Below, piece by piece: positions 50,877 through 60,094 of a stretch of DNA of 64,000 nt. The notes beneath the pieces were generated by a model. That model did no database searches. It saw only the letters and a list, made by a program, of their open reading frames with translations, and was not told where the DNA came from. A program made the translations under genes and the position numbers. Position 1 is the first letter of the stretch; each line of letters opens with the position of its first letter. The DNA lies in the NCBI GenBank assembly GCA_023230505.1, contig JALNXF010000001.1, positions 62,001 through 126,000 of the forward strand, given 5' to 3'. This DNA comes from Candidatus Altimarinota bacterium (lineage in GTDB: Bacteria; Patescibacteriota; Gracilibacteria; BD1-5; UBA2023).

Positions 50877-52910
50877 ATGAATAAGAAAATAAAAATATTA
50901 ACTGCTTTATCGCTATTTATAACACTAATAAGCAACACTTTTGCTTGAAATTTTTTGTGAATGCAAAAGGAAAAAACAGCTAAGGTTCTAGATAATTTCA
51001 AAGAATATCAAAGTGAACTTCTTTTTGAGAATGTGCCAATTACAAGCGATGAAGAAACTGGACTTTTTGATTCAGAAGCAAAAATTAATTCCCTAAAAGA
51101 TCTTTTAAATAGAGTTAACGACTCAAAAAATCAAATTAAAGACAGAAAGAAATTTATTACTAAGAAAAAAATTACACTAAGTAATACAATAAAAGAATTA
51201 GATATTGATATAGAAAATACTCAAATTGAAATAACAAAAACTCTACAAGAAATTAGCCTAAAAAATCAAAATATTGCAGATTTCTCAAAAAAAATTAATT
51301 CTTTAGATTCTCAGATTAACGAAAACAAAAAATCAATTTTAGAATATTTAACTTATATTTATTCTAAATGAGATTTAGTTTATAGTGAGGATAATAATTT
51401 AGATGTAATTAAAAGTATTTTATTAAATGATTGAAATTTATCTGATATTATAAATGATATTCATTTTAAGACTTTAATTGAGCTTTCTGGACAGAATCTT
51501 ATTGAAGTACACAGAAATCTTATAAAAGAATTTTATTATAACAAAGAAGAACTAAAAAAAGAAAAATTGGAATCTTTAAAATTAAAGGCTGATTTAATTA
51601 CAAAAAATAAAAATTTAGAATTACAAAAAGAATATAAGAAAAATTTACTTGAAATTACAAAATGACAGGAAGCGCTTTTTAATAATTATATTTTAGAAAA
51701 ACAAACTAGGGAAGATAAAGTTAAAGATAAAATCGAAGAATTAAATAATAATTATTACGATGTTTTTAACAATATTTGAAATAAATATAACTGTAATTTT
51801 AATTTTAGCTCTGGTGCAGTTAGTGAAAATCAAACAATTGATAACAATGACAGCAAGGATTGTAAGGAAATAAAGCAATATTTTATTTTAGAGAAAAAAT
51901 TAAGAGACACTAATGAAGTTGATTTCAACTCATCTAATCCATTGAATTGGCCATTAGAACCAGTTTCTTGAATTTCTACTTATTATCATGATGAATATTA
52001 TTTCAGTGAGCTTGGTAGCGAGCACGAAGCTATTGATATTCCAGCACCACAGGGAACAGACATTGTAGCTCCAGCAGTTTGATATGTGTATTTCATATTA
52101 CCTCCTGCTCCAGGAAAATATTGATACATCGCACTTAAGCATCCATCAGGATTTGTAAGTATTTATGGTCATATTTCAGAAGTTTTAGTTAATAGATTTG
52201 ATTTTATTAAACCATGAATGGTTTTCGCAAGAAGCTGATGAGCGCCAGGAACTCCGGGAGCATGACCTATGACAAGCGGAGCACATCTACATTTTGAATT
52301 ATATAAAGATAGAGCCTCAATAGATCCACTACGCTTCCTTGATACAGCTAGACTAAATTTTGATGACCTGCCTGTAAAATATAGATATAAATATATTGAA
52401 GACTTAAAACTTAAATATTGAAATATGGTTAATATGGGTAAATTTAAGAAATTCTATATAGTTTGAAATAGTGAAATAGAAAGACAAAAATATTTACTTA
52501 ACAAATATGCGACGCCTAGTTTTAATGACTGGAATATGTGGATAGAAGAATGAGTTAGTGCCAAAATCGACCCAAGTTTACTTATTTGTATTTGACTTGC
52601 TGAATCTGGACTTGGTAAAAATCTAAAAACCGCATTTAATGTATGAAATGTATGAAATGTTGACTCAGGTTGAACTTACGAATTTGCCAACCCAAGAGAA
52701 TGAATTTATTGGATGACAAAGACCTTAAATAATAAATATTTGAGAAAATACCAAACAATAGATATGCTTTCAAGACGGTGAAATAAAACCTGATCAATTT
52801 ATGCCTCTTCAGATAAAAATTGGCACAACAACGTCACAAAATGTCTATCAAGTCTTAAGGCAAAATACATCGAAGATGATTTCAAATTTAGAATAAATAA
52901 TTGATTTTAA
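50877..52910 (+). CDS. Secreted M23 peptidase with coiled coil and C-terminal lysozyme-like domain
   Basis: A 677-residue exported hydrolase. Signal peptide KIKILTALSLFITLISNTFA; long N-terminal coiled coil (about residues 30-250) as in EnvC/NlpD-type proteins; M23 domain with HEAIDIPAPQGTDIVAPAVGYV (near 383), FVSIYGHISEV, and GAHLHFEL (near 470) giving the zinc ligands. After a linker, residues about 560-677 read KIDPSLLICIGLAESGLGKNLKTAFNVGNVG and YEFANPREGIYWMTKTL. This resembles lysozyme-like/glucosaminidase domains in which the E of A-E-S-x-x-G is catalytic. Two wall-cutting activities in one protein would suit attack on a host wall or own division. Confidence 0.85.
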
Positions 52911-52923
52911 GAAATTTAATAAA

Positions 52924-52957
52924 TAAAAAATATCTCAGAAATTTCTGAGATATTTTT
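52924..52957. terminator. Bidirectional stem-loop terminator
   Basis: AAAAAATATCTCAGAAA pairs with TTTCTGAGATATTTTTT; between convergent genes ending at 52910 and 52972. Confidence 0.85.
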
Positions 52958-52971
52958 TATTATTTAAGAAA

Positions 52972-53271
52972 TTACATTCCAGGAAATCCCATTCCAAGAC
53001 CTCACATTATATCTTTCATTTTATCTGCTGCTATTTCTTGAGATTTCTTAATTCATTTGTTTGTAGCTTCTTTTATAGCTTTTTCTAATCTTTCGGTATC
53101 TTTTAGGATATCAGAGTTTTCTATTTTCACTCAAACTATTTTCATTTGCCCGTCAACAGTAACCACAACCCCATCTACTTCAGCTTCGATGTGAATATTA
53201 CTTAGCTCATTTTGTATTTTACTTGCCTCTTGCTGAAGCTTCAATAAATCTTTTGCTTTAGAATAATCCAT
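52972..53271 (-). CDS. YbaB/EbfC-family nucleoid-associated protein
   Basis: A 99-residue protein. AKDLLKLQQEASKIQNELSNIHIEAEVDGVVVTVDGQMKIVGVKIENSDI is the YbaB core (M-Q-K-x-x-x-x-E-L, V-x-V-x-x-x-G, V-x-V-x-x-x-G-x-x-x-V-x-x-I). It binds DNA as a dimer and in most genomes neighbours recR or dnaX, not here. The usual start is chosen at ATG giving MDYSKAK; the frame is open further upstream, but those codons are non-conserved. It is convergent with the M23/lysozyme gene. Confidence 0.9.
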
Positions 53272-53352
53272 ATTGTTTAATTTTAAAAAAATAATACCGA
53301 GAGTATAAAAAATAATTTTTATTTTGCAAATTAATTCCAAATAAAAATAAAT

Positions 53353-53380
53353 TTGACTCCATTAAATAATAGTATACAAT
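53353..53380 (+). promoter_or_regulatory. Sigma70-type promoter of pilin-like gene 1
   Basis: TTGACT, 16-bp spacer, TACAAT, about 32 bp before the ATG at 53412. Confidence 0.65.
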
Positions 53381-53411
53381 ATCCTTACTTTATCACTAAC
53401 CATAATTCATT

Positions 53412-55724
53412 ATGAAACCAAACAAAAAAACCAACTACAAATGATTCACTCTCACCGAACTCCTAGTAGTAATCTCCATCCTTGCAATCCTTGCTACCAT
53501 TGCATTTCTGAGCTTTAATAACTATTCATCTAAAGCCCGTGACTCAGTTAGAATATCAACCCTCAAATCAATCCAACAATGACTCGCAATCCAATATCAA
53601 AAAGCTTGATCATACCCATTACCAGATGATTATATAGATGTAGTATGAGCATTTAAAGATTGATACGTATGAGAATCAGTAACAAGAATTATAAATATCT
53701 CTTGAAAAACTACAGATCCAAAAGAAAATACTTTCTACTCATATTCTCTAGACCAAACCTGAAAGAAAATACAGCTTACTTGATTTCTAGAAGAAAACAA
53801 TCCAGTAATATTCTCAAAACTAGATTCAAATCTTCTTTCCCCTCTACCTCTAGGAGAGGGGTTAGGGGTGAGGGTTTTTGCAACCGACTACTCATCAAAA
53901 TTCACATACACAGTATGAGACAGAGTATGAATACTCCTTGACCCAATCACAAAAGCTCCAATAAATGAAACAACAACCCAACAAACAATAAATCTAACAA
54001 CAGACCCAAACCAATATACAGTAGTATTCTCAAACACAACTTCAAATTCATGAACAATAACCGGATCTGGAATTAGCTTATTAACAACAATATCAATAAT
54101 ACAAAGTTCTTGTGTGTTATGAAATTCCGTAGTAACAAGCTGACAACAAATAACTGCATATAATTCAAGTTCTGTAGCATATAATCAAACATGTTCTTCG
54201 ATACAAAGAAATTGTAAAGATTCTTTACTAGATTGAGATATTAATTATAAGTTTGATTCTTGTTCTCCAGTTCTAGCTCTAAACTGTCAAACAACAACAT
54301 ACTCTTGATATACAATTCCACCACTAAATCATCTTCAAACACAATCAACAATAACAAAAACAATAACATGATGAATTGCTGATATTTCAGCTACTTGTAC
54401 TAACTGAGTTTTATCTTACTGACAAGAAAACATTAACTGTTCAACAAACTATGTTCTAGATAACTGAGCTTGTATGGAAGATAAATGTACTTGAAATGCT
54501 CCAGATTTCAGTGTAGTAAACTGAACTCAAAAATACAATATACCATGGCTACACAGTACAACTCCTAAAGATTGTTCATACATCTGTCAGGCCTGATACT
54601 ACTACAACAATACAAACCTCTGTATTCCAGCTTCTATCTGAAATATAGTTCCAACAGATTGACTCACAACTCAAACTCCTTGTACAGACAACAATACATT
54701 CCAAGACACAACCTGACAAACATCTTGTAAAATAGTTCAGTCTTGATACTACTCTACACCAATTTGAACATGACCAAAAATATGAGAAACTCAATGTGAA
54801 GCAAATAACTATTGTGTAAATTGAGTTAAAACTAGTTGTCCTGTAAATTATTCTAGTGTGGCTGGATCTGCTAGTATAAATGATTGTATTCCTAATACTC
54901 AAACTTTCACTTGTTCAGCAAAACCTACAACTGGAACTCTATGGAATTCTGTATCAAGCTATACTCAAACATGGGATTGATCTGATTGGTTTCCTGCTAA
55001 TTCAACTACTATATATAATACTACAGCTAGCACAACTGCTTGTAATTACAAATGTGATACAAACTATACTCGGGTTTGATGAGTATGTACCCCAGCAACT
55101 CAAGTAGCTACTTGCTGATGATCAATTCCAAGAAATGCCACAGCAACAACTACTACTACATATACTCAAACTTGGAGCTCTACTATTTGGACTCCAACTA
55201 CAAGCTGGTGAGAAAATCAGACTACTTGTGATTTTGATTGTAATACAAACTATACATATAATAGTACAACTAATACTTGTGATGCTATTAGTTATACTGT
55301 AACATTCAATTCAAATTGATGAACTGTAGCAAGTCCTGCAACTAAATCAGTAGTATATAATACAGTAATCTGAACTCTAGCTACAACAAGTAGAACTTGA
55401 TATACATTCAATTGATGGTTTACTGCTACAAGTGGATGAACTCAAATTACAACATCTACTCTTATAACTTGAAATGTTACTTATTATGCACATTGGACAA
55501 AAATAATAACATGTTATAGTAGTTTTACTATGGGGGCATCTAACAATACTGTTTGGAGCTATGGTGCACCAACTAACACTTTTAACATTGTCATAAATGG
55601 TACAGTTGTTTATTCTAACATTTCTGGAAATTTAACATCATACGGCAGTTATTCAAGAGGTGCCCTTATATCAACTCGGAGTTCTTGGTTGGGTACTCGG
55701 TATTACTATCAAGTATGTCGGTAA
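53412..55724 (+). CDS. Giant type IV pilin-like protein 1 with Cys-rich repeats
   Basis: A 770-residue protein. The leader KPNKKTNYKG and FTLTELLVVISILAILATIAFLSF form a class III pilin start; the cleavage-site Gly is a UGA codon and E5 of the mature protein is present. The pilin core is followed by a long Cys-rich region with GCC2-type repeats (CTDNNTFQDTTGQTSCKIV) and others (NCKDSLLDGDINYKFDSC). A Listeria-Bacteroides repeat (YTVTFNSNGGTVASPAT, GYTFNGWFT) lies near the end. A dispersed GC-rich repeat is carried in frame near residues 143-154. Normal pilins are under 200 residues, so this is probably a tip adhesin or surface pilin-like protein. Part of the Cys-rich region is shared with the gene at 60095. 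Confidence 0.8.
53839..53874 (+). repeat. GC-rich dispersed repeat carried inside pilin 1 coding sequence
   Basis: CCCCTCT, short loop, AGAGGGG, TTAGGGGTGAGGG. It is read in frame as LSPLPLGEGLGVRV, the peptide commonly made by this type of repeat. Matches the intergenic copy at 33419. Confidence 0.75.
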
Positions 55725-55754
55725 ATATTTTTCAAATTTAAATAAAAATTTCTT

Positions 55755-55784
55755 AAAAAAGTTAACTTTTGGTTAACTTTTTTT
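55755..55784 (+). terminator. Stem-loop terminator
   Basis: AAAAAAGTTAAC, loop TTTTG, GTTAACTTTTTT; ends the pilin 1 gene. Confidence 0.85.
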
Positions 55785-55820
55785 GATTTTCAGAATTTAT
55801 GGATAAAAATAATTTTTATT

Positions 55821-55849
55821 TTGCAAATTTTTTAATTTTATGTTACAAT
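55821..55849 (+). promoter_or_regulatory. Putative promoter (TTGCAA-type)
   Basis: TTGCAA, 17-bp spacer, TACAAT, about 42 bp before the acidic coiled-coil gene at 55891 that leads the pilT operon. Confidence 0.55.
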
Positions 55850-55890
55850 GTTAATGTTTAATTATTTTATTTTTATAAACAAAAACAAAT

Positions 55891-56550
55891 ATGGGATTTT
55901 TTGATAACTTAATTGTAGAAGAAGAGACTTCTACTGCCACAGCTACTGCGACTTTTTGAGGAAGTCAAGGTTGAGCTAAAAAAGATGATGATAGTGATTT
56001 AATTATTATCGATGATAGTGTTTCTGATATTACATCAGAAGACGTACCTGATACAGTTAATTCAATTTTTTCAGAAGATAAAGTTGAAGAAATTACAGAA
56101 TCTAAAACAAGCGATGAAGATATTGTAATTCAAGATGAAATTGAGCCTAGTATCGAAATTGAAAATAAAACCGAAGACTCTTTAATTATTTCAGATAATA
56201 CTGAAACTGAAGAGATTGTTGAAAAAACTGCGGATATTTCAGATAATTCTACAAGTTCAGATTTTTTAAATTTTAATAGTAATGAAGTAGTAGAGGAAGC
56301 TGTGGTTACAACAAAATCTAAAGAAGATCCAAATGAAATTTTATGAGATGCTGTTTCAAAATTTGAGGCATTATTAAAAACACACGCTGATATCAGAAAT
56401 GGTAAAATGAAAGAAATTGAAGAAATTAATAAACAAATTGCTTCATTAAAAGATAGTGCAAAAGCTCTTACTGCTGAGGTTAAAGAAATTGGAGTGGAAG
56501 AAGATAAAGTATCTAAAATGATTGAATTATTTAAATCACAAAAAGTTTAA
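55891..56550 (+). CDS. Acidic coiled-coil protein next to pilT
   Basis: A 219-residue soluble protein. The first 135 residues are strongly acidic and low in complexity (DDDSDLIIIDDSVSD, EIEPSIEIENKTED). The last 75 form a coiled coil (HADIRNGKMKEIEEINKQIASLKDSAKAL). No family recognised. It lies 17 bp upstream of pilT and is likely co-transcribed, so a role in the pilus motor or in polar localisation is possible but speculative. Confidence 0.55.
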
Positions 56551-56567
56551 TTTTTTACATAAATAGT

Positions 56568-57623
56568 ATGTCTAATAATGATGTAAGCTTAGAATCTTTA
56601 CTTGCTTTTTGAATAAAGAAAAATTGTTCTGATATTCATATTTCTGAGTGAGATAATGTAGCTTTTAGAGTTCATTGAGAGCTTGGTAAACTTACTGAGG
56701 CTTGAATTTTTACTCGTGAAATAGTAGAGAAATTAGTTTTAGAATTATTTAGATGAGACCAGAAAAAAGTAGCGGCTTTCTATGACAAAAAAGATGCAGA
56801 TTTTGCATATGTATCAAAAGATTGAACTCCATTTCGTGTGAATGGATATTTTAAATTATGAAAAATAGGTTTTGTTCTTAGAAAAATAGAGAGAAATGCA
56901 AAAAATATGGATGATTTATGATTACCTGCTTGACTTCAAAAAATTCTTACAGCAAAACAGGGATTATTTCTAATTACAGGTCCTACTGGGTCAGGTAAAT
57001 CTACAACAATGGTATCTATTCTTGATAAAATTAATGAAGAAAGAAGAGAACATGTTATAACTATTGAAGATCCTATAGAATTCATTTTTTCTGATAAAAA
57101 CTCAATTTTCTCTCAAAGGGAAGTTGGACGTGATACAGAATCTTTTGTATCTGCTATTAGGGCAGCGATGAGAGAAGACCCAGATATAGTTATGGTTTGA
57201 GAAATGCGTGACAAGGAAACGGTAGAGGCTGCGATGAATTTATCTGAAACGTGACATTTAGTTTTTTCAACACTTCATACTTCAGGAAGTGTTCAAACCA
57301 TTAATCGTGTAATTCAATTTTTCTCACCAGATATCCAAAACCAAGTTAGAGTAAGACTTGCTGACACGCTACTTTGAGTATTAAGTCAAAGACTTATTCC
57401 TAGAATTGATAAAGAGGGAAGAGTATGAATTCATGAACTCATGTATATGACTAGTTGAATAAAAAACCTTATAAAATGATGAGACTTAATTCAAATAAAT
57501 AATAATATCGAAATGTGATCAGCCGAATGAATGATTACTATGAAAAATAGTGCAGATAAACTAGAACAAGCTTGAATTGTAAGAAAAGAGGATTATATGT
57601 GATATTTTATGGAAGACCAATAA
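56568..57623 (+). CDS. pilT: Twitching motility ATPase PilT
   Basis: Hexameric retraction ATPase. At 351 residues it has the PilT hallmarks: N-terminal SDIHISEGDNVAFRVHGELG, Walker A TGPTGSGKSTTMV near residue 137, Asp box ITIEDPIEFIF, the AIRAAMREDPD motif, Walker B VMVGEMRDKETVEAAMN, His box TGHLVFSTLHTSGSVQTINRVIQFF, and LSQRLIPR. The conserved AIRALLR and GMRTL-like C-terminal motifs appear as AIRAAMR and the EGMITM of the C-terminus. Unlike pilB it has no zinc Cys pairs. Retractile pili would allow host contact and twitching or DNA uptake. Confidence 0.95.
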
Positions 57624-57632
57624 TTTATTTTT

Positions 57633-58526
57633 ATGAAAAAAATTTACCTTAAATTAACCTATATATTTTTTTTAAGCATTTACTATTTCAATGTAGTAAA
57701 TGCTTGAGTTATTAATCTCTGAGGATGAGAATTATGAAATTCTGTTTCTGGAGCCGAAGCATGAGGAGATTCTTTATCAAAAATGAATTCTCTTTGAATA
57801 AATATCCTGCATTCAATTAAATTAATATTATGAGGAGTTGCACTTATTTATATTGTGTATACTTGAATACAAATGATTATGGCGATGTGAGCTGATGATA
57901 AACTCTCAACTGCAAAAAGACAATTATTATATTCATTGGTTGCCTTTATTTTTATAAATATTCCAGGTCAGCTTTATGATATTTTTTCTTGAAAAGAAAG
58001 AAATGTTACTGAAGTAAGTAATTTTTCTGATGTAACAAACCAGTGAACTTGAAATATGTTTATTAACTTTTTTAATTGGAATTCTACAGTTGAGGGCTGA
58101 ATTCTGGGCTTTGTTAAAATATTTGTAGCAGCAATTGCTGTCTATATGTTTGTGTTCTCTTGATTATCTTATATGTCTTCAAACGGAAAAGATGATATAA
58201 AAAAGAAAGCAAAATGAAGATTTTTATATTGATTTTTTGGGTTGATTTTTCTTTGAGTAATTGAGGCTTGGATAAAAGTTGTATACAATTGAAATATTCC
58301 GCAAACTCAATGAATTTTCTCTCAATTAAGCAATCTTGCAATATTTTTTGCTGGTCCTATTGCTATATTTTTCTTGATTTTATGAGGTTTCTATTATATT
58401 ACTTCTGCCTGAGATGAGGCCAAAGCAAAGAAATGAATTGCAATTATTAAATATACATTTATTGCTGTAATTATTCTTCTTGCTAGCTACTCATTCCTTA
58501 AAGATCTAGCTGATTTTAGCCTATAA
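57633..58526 (+). CDS. Multi-helix TrbC/VirB2-like membrane protein
   Basis: A 297-residue protein starting with a signal-like segment (YIFFLSIYYFNVVNA). It contains two duplicated modules of helix pairs, each with the pattern G-x-x-Y/I-x-x-x-x-M/S-A-G/D: VALIYIVYTGIQMIMAMGADDKLSTAKRQLLYSLVAFIF and GGFYYITSAGDEAKAKKGIAIIKYTFIAVIILLASYSF. The second module is the usual CPR TrbC/VirB2-like signature (Y-x-x-S-A-G-D-x-x-K-x-x-K-A-x-x-x-I), giving a T4SS pilin-like membrane component. A third helix pair lies between. It is 9 bp after pilT and 10 bp before a related gene. Confidence 0.72.
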
Positions 58527-58536
58527 CAAATTCACC

Positions 58537-59061
58537 ATGAAGAAATTATTTATTATATTATTTTTATTTTCAGTAAATATATTTGCTGTTTATTGAGCTG
58601 AACCAAATAATTTTGATATTAATTCTCCTGTAAAAGATGCTGCGAGTAATTATCAATATAATACTTCTTTATGAAATAATACTTCATGAGATACTGGTCC
58701 ATGACCTACGACAGTTGTTGTAACAGAAAATATACCTTGGGCTAAATGTGTTCCATATAAAGATAAGGATTGAAATAATTTAGATAAAATAACTAATAGA
58801 AAATTTACTTGTACAGTTGAGCCTTGATTTTGAAGTGTTATGCAGATGTTTGCTGGACTTGTTAAATATGCGACTTTTTTAGCAGCTTTGGTTGGGGTAT
58901 TGATGATTGCAGTTGCATGAATTAGATTATCAATTTCTTGAATAGAATCTTGAGAAAAAACAAAAGCTAAAGAAATGATTACAAAAGTTATTTATTCTTT
59001 GATACTTTTATTTTTAATCTGATTTATTTTAAATAGTGTTGCTCCTTGGATATATAATTAG
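58537..59061 (+). CDS. TrbC/VirB2-like membrane protein
   Basis: A 174-residue protein: signal peptide KKLFIILFLFSVNIFAVYGA, a Cys-containing exterior (WAKCVPY, FTCTVEPG), then two helices in the VirB2/TrbC pattern (MFAGLVKYATFLAALVGVLMIAVAGIRLSISG and MITKVIYSLILLFLIGFIL) with SGIESGEKTKAKEMI between. Size is larger than conjugative pilins, but the helix pair and the K-x-K-A loop fit. It is 10 bp after the previous gene, so pilT and two VirB2-like proteins form one transcript. Confidence 0.7.
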
Positions 59062-59077
59062 ATTTTTTAACAATTTT

Positions 59078-59105
59078 TTGACAATTTTTAATAAAAAAAT
59101 AAAAT
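59078..59105 (+). promoter_or_regulatory. Sigma70-type promoter
   Basis: TTGACA, 16-bp spacer, TAAAAT, about 35 bp before the ATG at 59141. Confidence 0.65.
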
Positions 59106-59140
59106 CAACTAGAATTTATTTATTTTTAATTTATTTATTT

Positions 59141-59989
59141 ATGATTAATACTAAGAAATACCTAGGTCTTGCTATAGCATTGAGCCTTATTTCAGTAAAT
59201 GCTTTTGCTGAAACTTGATCTATTTTAGTTGATCCTCTTTCTGATACTCCAACAGAAGTTACTGCTGATACTTGAGTTACAGATACTACTTGAACAGACT
59301 CTTGAGCAGATTTAAATGCGGCTTCTCCTGAAGTTATGGTTCCGACTTGAACTGTATCTAATTATGAAAAAGTTGCTTGTGATAAGGATTTCTTTATTCA
59401 AAATAATTGTAGCGAGTGTTTTGCAGGTTGAAATAAAAATATTTGAGAAAAAATTACTTCTTTAAATGATACTTGGACTAATCCTAATACTTCAGAACAA
59501 ATTATATATAGCGATGAACAAACTTTCCCAGAATTAATCAATTTATGATGAGATAATACAAAATGGATTTCAAACCCAGAAGATAATACAAAATTTTGGA
59601 AAAATTCTCAAGAAATAATTTGGAGTGATTCAAAAACTTGAAGTGGAAGACAAGAATTTGTACTTGAATGAGGAAAAACAATTAATTTATATGAATCTGA
59701 TCTATGAGCTACTTATGTAGTTGATTCAACAGATAAAATGCAATGAGATGCAATTGGGCTTTTAAAATTCCCACTTTCTTACCACAATATAGACGCTACT
59801 TGAAATGAAGGTGAAAAAATGGATCACACTGAATGTGTGGCATATTATGCATGAGCTCCAGTTGTAGCACCTACTGCACCAGCTCAAACAGAAGTTACAA
59901 AAGTTAAAACAGGACCAGAAAGTTTAATTTTAATTTTAATAGCTCTAATTACTACTTTCTTCTTCCTAAGAATAAGAAAAAAAGCTTAA
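59141..59989 (+). CDS. Secreted protein with C-terminal membrane anchor
   Basis: A 282-residue protein. Signal peptide YLGLAIALSLISVNAFAET; a Thr/Asp/Gly-rich spacer; a short Cys motif (VACDKDFFIQNNCSECFAG) near residues 85-103; a beta-rich middle (WISNPEDNTKFWKNSQEIIWSDSKTG); and a C-terminal transmembrane helix with basic stop-transfer end (LILILIALITTFFFLRIRKKA). That cell-wall/membrane anchor layout, with no LPxTG motif, suggests membrane attachment. No family recognised. Confidence 0.6.
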
Positions 59990-60013
59990 TAATAGATATT
60001 TAAACTAAAAATC

Positions 60014-60051
60014 AAAAAAAATAAAGTCAAAAATTTTGACTTTATTTTTTT
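60014..60051 (+). terminator. Stem-loop terminator
   Basis: AAAAAAATAAAGTCAAAA pairs with TTTTGACTTTATTTTTT; ends the 59141 gene. Confidence 0.85.
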
Positions 60052-60094
60052 ATATGTTAAACTTCTAGCGATTTTATAACTAACTTAAATATTT

